From GCA-2731375 sp964344935 (GTDB lineage Bacteria; Pseudomonadota; Alphaproteobacteria; GCA-2731375), in the NCBI GenBank assembly GCA_964344935.1, contig CAYFPL010000001.1:620001-684000 (forward strand): 64,000 bases of DNA. The letters run 5' to 3'. The notes below the pieces were generated by a model that was given only the letters and a program-made list of their open reading frames with translations, did not search any database and was not told where the DNA came from. Positions 60,139 through 64,000 of this stretch are shown here, in pieces. Both the position numbers and the translations under genes were made by a program. Position 1 is the stretch's first letter; every line of letters begins with the position of its first letter.

Positions 60139-60217
60139 CGGCCGCCCTTCATGGTTTGCTCGCTCCATTGCCTCGCATTGGGGCCGACACTATAGTCCCG
60201 CCGGCATGAAGGACGAG

Positions 60218-61144
60218 ATGAAAATCGCCTCGTTGGGCGAATGTATGATCGAGTTGAGCGCCCGACCCGACGGTGGCATGGCCTTGGCTTATGGCGGCGA
60301 CACCCTGAATACGGCTGTGTACCTGGCGCGTCTGTCCGAGGGCGGGCCCATCAAGGTGGATTATCTGACAGCCCTGGGGGATGACCCCTATTCGGACGAG
60401 ATGATCGCCTTTTGGCAAAGCGAGGGCATCGGCACCCACCTCGTCGCCCGCCTGCCCGGCCACCTGCCTGGCCTCTACACCATCCGCACCGATGACGGCG
60501 GCGAACGCAGCTTTCATTATTGGCGCAACGCCGCGGCAGCGCGAGAGATGATGCAAGGGGATCAGGGCGCAAGGCTCAGGGCGGCTTTGGTAAGCTATGA
60601 CCTGATCTACCTTTCCGGCATAACCTTGTCGATTCTGACGGAATCAGACCGGGCCTTGCTGATCGAGTCGCTGGATAGCGCAAGGGCAGCCGGGGCGCGG
60701 ATTGCCTTTGACAGCAATTTTCGCCCTCGCGGCTGGCCGGATCCAGACGAAGCCAGACAGGTCATGGACGATATGTACCACCGATGCGACATCGCCCTGT
60801 CCGGTCTCGACGACGAGAGGGCCCTGCACGGCGAGATGACCGCCGAAGAGAGTGCCCGGCGCATCGCCGAACTTGGGGCGGGCGAGGTCTGCCTGAAGAA
60901 CGACGCAGCAGGTTGCTGTCTGCTGGTCAGTGGAGCCCGCCGAACGATCCCCGCCGAACCGGCCATCAACCCGGTGGATACCACGGCTGCTGGGGACAGT
61001 TTCAATGCCGCCTATCTGCATTCCCGGTTGTTGGGGGCGGAGCCCGAGGCAGCGGCGCGGGCGGGCCACCATTTGGCGGCACGCGTCATCCAGTATCCCG
61101 GTGCGGTGATCCCTCGCGACGCCATGCCGAAAGAGGCGAGTTAA
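60218..61144 (+). CDS. kdgK: 2-keto-3-deoxygluconate kinase (PfkB family)
   Basis: A 308-residue ribokinase-family enzyme. It begins MKIASLGECMIELSARP, a near-diagnostic KdgK start, has MALAYGGDTLNTAVYLARLS near 21-40, and the anion-hole motif VDTTAAGDSFNAAYL near 252-266 with the catalytic Asp. It makes KDPG from KDG and ATP, feeding the divergent Eda aldolase at 59512. The ATG at 60218 has AAGGA 4 bases upstream; an alternative ATG at 60206 adds four residues, and the frame to 59975 is a shadow. A histidine phosphatase gene follows after 12 bases. Confidence 0.92.
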   Translation: MKIASLGECMIELSARPDGGMALAYGGDTLNTAVYLARLSEGGPIKVDYLTALGDDPYSDEMIAFWQSEGIGTHLVARLPGHLPGLYTIRTDDGGERSFHYWRNAAAAREMMQGDQGARLRAALVSYDLIYLSGITLSILTESDRALLIESLDSARAAGARIAFDSNFRPRGWPDPDEARQVMDDMYHRCDIALSGLDDERALHGEMTAEESARRIAELGAGEVCLKNDAAGCCLLVSGARRTIPAEPAINPVDTTAAGDSFNAAYLHSRLLGAEPEAAARAGHHLAARVIQYPGAVIPRDAMPKEAS

Positions 61145-61156
61145 GGAGACTTGAGC

Positions 61157-61891
61157 ATGATCAACGCCCTTGAAGGCACTGCCGGCCGTCGCCGCATCTA
61201 TCTGATGCGCCATGGCGAAGTTCGCTATTTCGACGATGCCGGCGACACGGTGCATCCGAAATACGTGGAATTGACCGGGGACGGCCATGCCCAGGCCTCC
61301 AGCATGGGTGCACTTTTGGCCGATGTGCCTTTCGACCGGGTTTTGAGCACCGGGCTGCCGCGGACCATCCAGACGGCCGAAGCAGTCCTTGCGGATCGGC
61401 CGATTGCGATCGGCGAAATTCCCGAGTTGCGGGAGATCCGGTCCGGCTCCTCGAAAGGCAAATCACCGGCCGAAGTACGCCAGCAATTTCTCGGCGGTTT
61501 CGACAACGCTCACGAGCCGGGTGTCCGTTTCATGGGCGGCGATGTCTTTCAGGAGGTCTATGACCGCGCCGTCGGGGCGGTGGAGGATCTGTTGCTGCAG
61601 CCGGGCTGGCGCAATCTGCTGATCGTGGCGCATGACGGCATCAACCGCCTATTACTTGGTTGGGCCAGCAACGGCGGTCTGAAAGTCGCGGCCGGTTTCG
61701 AACAGGACCCAGGCTGTCTGAACGTGATCGATGTGGATGTAGACCTGGAAAAGGGCGAAATTCTGCGCCGGGTCATCAAACTGACCAATCTGACGCCCAC
61801 CAATTACAACAAACTGGGCAATAACTTGACCAGTCCCGAACAGATCTTCGACTACCGCGCCCGTATCATGGAGCGGCTGCGGGACGGCTAG
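61157..61891 (+). CDS. Histidine phosphatase family protein
   Basis: A 244-residue phosphoglycerate-mutase-like protein. The catalytic motif is RRIYLMRHGEVRYFDD (His near residue 19), with LSTGLPRTIQTAEAVL near 57-72 and the second His in LIVAHDGINRLLLG near 157-170. It acts as a phosphatase on a small phosphorylated compound; members in such positions often act on sugar phosphates. An AAGGAG site is 9 bases upstream of the ATG. It follows the KDG kinase, and could be co-transcribed with the downstream phosphodiesterase. Confidence 0.88.
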   Translation: MINALEGTAGRRRIYLMRHGEVRYFDDAGDTVHPKYVELTGDGHAQASSMGALLADVPFDRVLSTGLPRTIQTAEAVLADRPIAIGEIPELREIRSGSSKGKSPAEVRQQFLGGFDNAHEPGVRFMGGDVFQEVYDRAVGAVEDLLLQPGWRNLLIVAHDGINRLLLGWASNGGLKVAAGFEQDPGCLNVIDVDVDLEKGEILRRVIKLTNLTPTNYNKLGNNLTSPEQIFDYRARIMERLRDG

Positions 61892-61954
61892 GCATCTGGC
61901 ATTCGCATACATTTCACCTACAATGGCCGCACCTGATTCCCGCGAAGGCCCTGC

Positions 61955-62755
61955 ATGCGTTTCATCCACATCACCGATATGCACATCACAGCGGCGGGGC
62001 AGCCCCTTTACGGTCTGTCCCCGCATGCCCGCTTGCAGGCCGCCATCGACTGTATCAACGAGGATTTCACCGATGTCGCATTCGTCATGATGACGGGCGA
62101 TTTGGTTAACCGCGGCACTGTGCCGGAATATCTGGCCCTTCGCGACATTCTGGAAAGCCTTAACGCCCCCCACTATCTCCTGCTCGGCAATCACGACGGC
62201 CGGGCTGAATTCCGGGAGGTGTTTCCGGAGGTGCCTGTGGACGAGAACGGCTTCGTGCAGTTCACATTCACAGTCGAGGACAACCGCTTCATTGTCATGG
62301 ACACCCTGGATGAAGGCAAAAACACAGGTCTGCTATGCCGGCAGAGGCTGGACTGGCTTGCCGACCGGCTGGCGGAAGATCAGCATCTGGACACTTTCCT
62401 CTTCATCCATCATCCGCCACTGCGCCTGGCGGGCGGCGAGAAAATGGCCGAGATGATTGGCGGTGGCCGCATCAAACATCTGTTCTTTGGCCATCTGCAC
62501 CGGCCGCTGCATGGCAGTTGGCAGGGCATACCCATGTCCAGCCAGTTCTCTACCCTGCATCAGTTCGTCTACAAGTTTGGCAGCAAGGTGATGCATGGCT
62601 CCCACGAACCGCCGACGTTCGGCGCCGTCAATCTGCTGAACGGTAATGTGGTCATCAACCCGCACCGGTTCCTGGATACCCACCCCCATTTCAGCCTGCG
62701 CAGCAAGGCGGCCCAGGCCGCCGCCACGCCAGAGGATTTACCGCCCCTGGACTAG
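61955..62755 (+). CDS. Metallophosphoesterase (CpdA-like cyclic-nucleotide phosphodiesterase)
   Basis: A 266-residue calcineurin-like phosphoesterase. All metal motifs are present: FIHITDMHIT at residues 3-12, MMTGDLVNRG near 47-56, LLGNHDGRAEF near 75-85, FIHHPPLR near 150-157 and FFGHLHRPL near 178-186. The order and spacing resemble CpdA/GlpQ-type enzymes that hydrolyse cAMP or glycerophosphodiesters in the cytoplasm. It stands 63 bases after the histidine phosphatase and 56 bases before the MFS pump. Confidence 0.88.
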   Translation: MRFIHITDMHITAAGQPLYGLSPHARLQAAIDCINEDFTDVAFVMMTGDLVNRGTVPEYLALRDILESLNAPHYLLLGNHDGRAEFREVFPEVPVDENGFVQFTFTVEDNRFIVMDTLDEGKNTGLLCRQRLDWLADRLAEDQHLDTFLFIHHPPLRLAGGEKMAEMIGGGRIKHLFFGHLHRPLHGSWQGIPMSSQFSTLHQFVYKFGSKVMHGSHEPPTFGAVNLLNGNVVINPHRFLDTHPHFSLRSKAAQAAATPEDLPPLD

Positions 62756-62811
62756 CATTGTTCGTGATAGGCTTTGCCTGTTACCCGTATCGGTAACGGA
62801 AAGTCGATGCC

Positions 62812-64000
62812 ATGGCGGTAGCGGAACAGACCGAACTGGAGGTAGGTAGCCGAACGGCCCTGCTGGCAGCCTGCGTCCTGGTCATCTTCTTACTTGCCAT
62901 GACGGTGACCATCGCCAACGTCTCGCTCCCGCAGATACAGGGCTCGTTGTCCGCGACCCGCGACCAGGTGGCCTGGGTGGTGACCTCTTACCTGGTGGCC
63001 AACGCGGTGGGGCTGCCCGCGACAGGCTGGCTGACGGACCGCTTCGGCTCCCGCCGGATCATCGTCTGGGGCACGATTGGTTTTTCTGTTTCGACCCTGT
63101 TCTGCGCCATGGCGCCGAACCTGGAAGTCCTGGTCCTCTTGCGCGCCTTTCAGGGCCTGTTCGGCGCGCCGGTCATGCCCCTGACCATGGCCCTGGTCAT
63201 GACCGCCTATCCACGCAGCATGCACGGTACGGTCAGTTCCATCTTCGGCATCGGCGTCACCATTGGACCGATCATCGCACCCTGGCTGGGCGGCATATTG
63301 ACGGAGGAGTATGGCTGGCGCTCGGTGTTCTATTTCTGCATGCCGTTCGCGGTGATGTCGTGTCTGGCTGTGCTGGTCGTAATCCCCCGGGACCGCCCGG
63401 AAGCCAAAGGTCGCCTGGATGTGCGCGGCTTCATATTTTTTTCCATCGCCGTCGCCTGCTTCCAATTGATGGTGGACCGGGGCGAGCGCAATGACTGGTT
63501 CGATTCTCCTGAAATCGTTATCGAATGCCTTTTGGGCCTGGTCTGCCTTTATCTGTTCGTCGTGCACAGTTTGACCTGGAAGCGGCCCTATATCGACCTC
63601 CGCGTCCTCTACAACCGGGACCTGACTGTGGGACTGCTTTTGGTGGCCGCCTTTGGCATGCTGAGTTATTCGCCCCTGGTCTTGCTGCCCAACATGCTGC
63701 AGAACCTGCGCGGCTATCCAGAGGAGATGATCGGCATATTGCTTGCGATCCGCGGCCTGGGCATGACCCTCGGTTTCGTCGTGCTGCTCTGGGGATCCCG
63801 TTTCGACCCTCGCATTTGGCTCACCTTAGGCTTTGGCGGGCAGATTTGGTCAGGCTGGGAGATGGCCCTATTCGACATCAATGTGACCTATTTCCAACTG
63901 GCCTGGACAGGCTTCGTATCCGGCCTTGGCATCGGCTTTGTCTGGGTGCCCTTGATCGTCATTACCCTGGGCGCCGTAAAGCCGGAGCAATTCCCCCTGG
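62812..64000 (+). CDS. DHA2-family MFS drug transporter (EmrB/QacA type), partial
   Basis: An open frame from ATG at 62812 runs off the window, giving at least 396 residues. The first helix follows a short polar start (MAVAEQTELEVGSRT), then TIANVSLPQIQGSLSATRDQ (DHA2 motif D1) near 33-52, WVVTSYLVANAVGLPATGWL near 55-74, LTDRFGSRRI as motif A, and GIGVTIGPIIAPWLGGILTE near 144-163 (motif C). Such 14-helix pumps export drugs, dyes or fatty acids in exchange for protons. The missing C-terminus and the EmrA partner would lie beyond the window. Confidence 0.88.
   Translation, partial: MAVAEQTELEVGSRTALLAACVLVIFLLAMTVTIANVSLPQIQGSLSATRDQVAWVVTSYLVANAVGLPATGWLTDRFGSRRIIVWGTIGFSVSTLFCAMAPNLEVLVLLRAFQGLFGAPVMPLTMALVMTAYPRSMHGTVSSIFGIGVTIGPIIAPWLGGILTEEYGWRSVFYFCMPFAVMSCLAVLVVIPRDRPEAKGRLDVRGFIFFSIAVACFQLMVDRGERNDWFDSPEIVIECLLGLVCLYLFVVHSLTWKRPYIDLRVLYNRDLTVGLLLVAAFGMLSYSPLVLLPNMLQNLRGYPEEMIGILLAIRGLGMTLGFVVLLWGSRFDPRIWLTLGFGGQIWSGWEMALFDINVTYFQLAWTGFVSGLGIGFVWVPLIVITLGAVKPEQFPL

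Overview
The window is a GC-rich chromosomal segment from an alphaproteobacterium. The clearest markers are a complete GcrA cell-cycle regulator (27671-28087), a perfect CtrA-type TTAA-N7-TTAA box (47444-47458), a DnaA box upstream of gcrA, PAS_5-like orphan proteins and a UvrB with a long basic C-terminal tail. Choline/betaine-type oxidoreductases, a DmdC-like acyl-CoA dehydrogenase and many LLM, VOC and cupin enzymes suggest a heterotroph of the Rhodospirillales/marine type; that placement is inference. I saw no IS element, prophage, CRISPR array or rRNA. Most of the window is closely packed metabolic genes.

Layout. 1-2400: the 3' end of a gentisate-dioxygenase-like cupin, an unknown gene, a fumarylacetoacetate-hydrolase-family enzyme, xthA, and what looks like the orphan C-terminus of a receiver domain. 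2414-8263: UbiH-family monooxygenase, amidase, SDR, LLM oxidoreductase, VOC protein, PAS protein. 8346-13058: uvrB, a TauD-like dioxygenase, a second LLM enzyme and a cupin. 13309-17313: four consecutive unknown or poorly known genes (a 721-residue protein with about 35-residue beta-type repeats, a YbjN-like secreted protein, a lipoprotein, and a secreted protein of three exact 38-residue cysteine repeats). 17328-17417: tRNA-Ser(TGA).

17474-26386, minus strand: HAD phosphatase, GMC (choline-dehydrogenase-type) oxidase, dimethylglycine/sarcosine-dehydrogenase-like flavoprotein, Fe-alcohol dehydrogenase, Na/Pi symporter and a choline-kinase-like phosphotransferase, consistent with use of choline-type methylated amines. 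26387-27047 has no long ORF but contains a predicted multi-helix RNA with its own terminator, a long palindrome and a 58-codon membrane-peptide gene. 27119-28087: a Ser/Thr-tailed secreted protein and gcrA. 28255-36765, minus strand: a likely operon with RND efflux pump and adaptor, a multi-domain rhodanese, a second Ser/Thr-tailed secreted protein, a D-amino-acid dehydrogenase and a YheT-type hydrolase. A sensor kinase and a divergent HMCES/YedK gene follow.

39579-45975: MFS transporter, FAD-linked 2-hydroxyacid dehydrogenase, Sua5, MaoC-type hydratase, DmdC-like dehydrogenase. 46134-47369: a GNAT-like orphan and a PAS-type protein behind the CtrA box. 47705-50829: MBL hydrolase, 2-keto-3-deoxygalactonate kinase and aldolase, GNAT, in overlapping frames. 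50923-56340: DapA-like lyase, MetE-like protein, Tat-exported ABC solute receptor, VOC protein, GDPD. 56433-58524: enoyl-CoA hydratase, haloalkane dehalogenase with a complete LinB-type pentad, cupin. 58541-64000: universal stress protein, KDPG aldolase, KDG kinase, histidine phosphatase, metallophosphoesterase, and an EmrB-type MFS pump cut by the window end.

The best candidates for something undescribed are the structured RNA at 26447-26604 and the 13309-17313 repeat-protein cluster. All calls come from reading the sequence; no database search or folding program was run.
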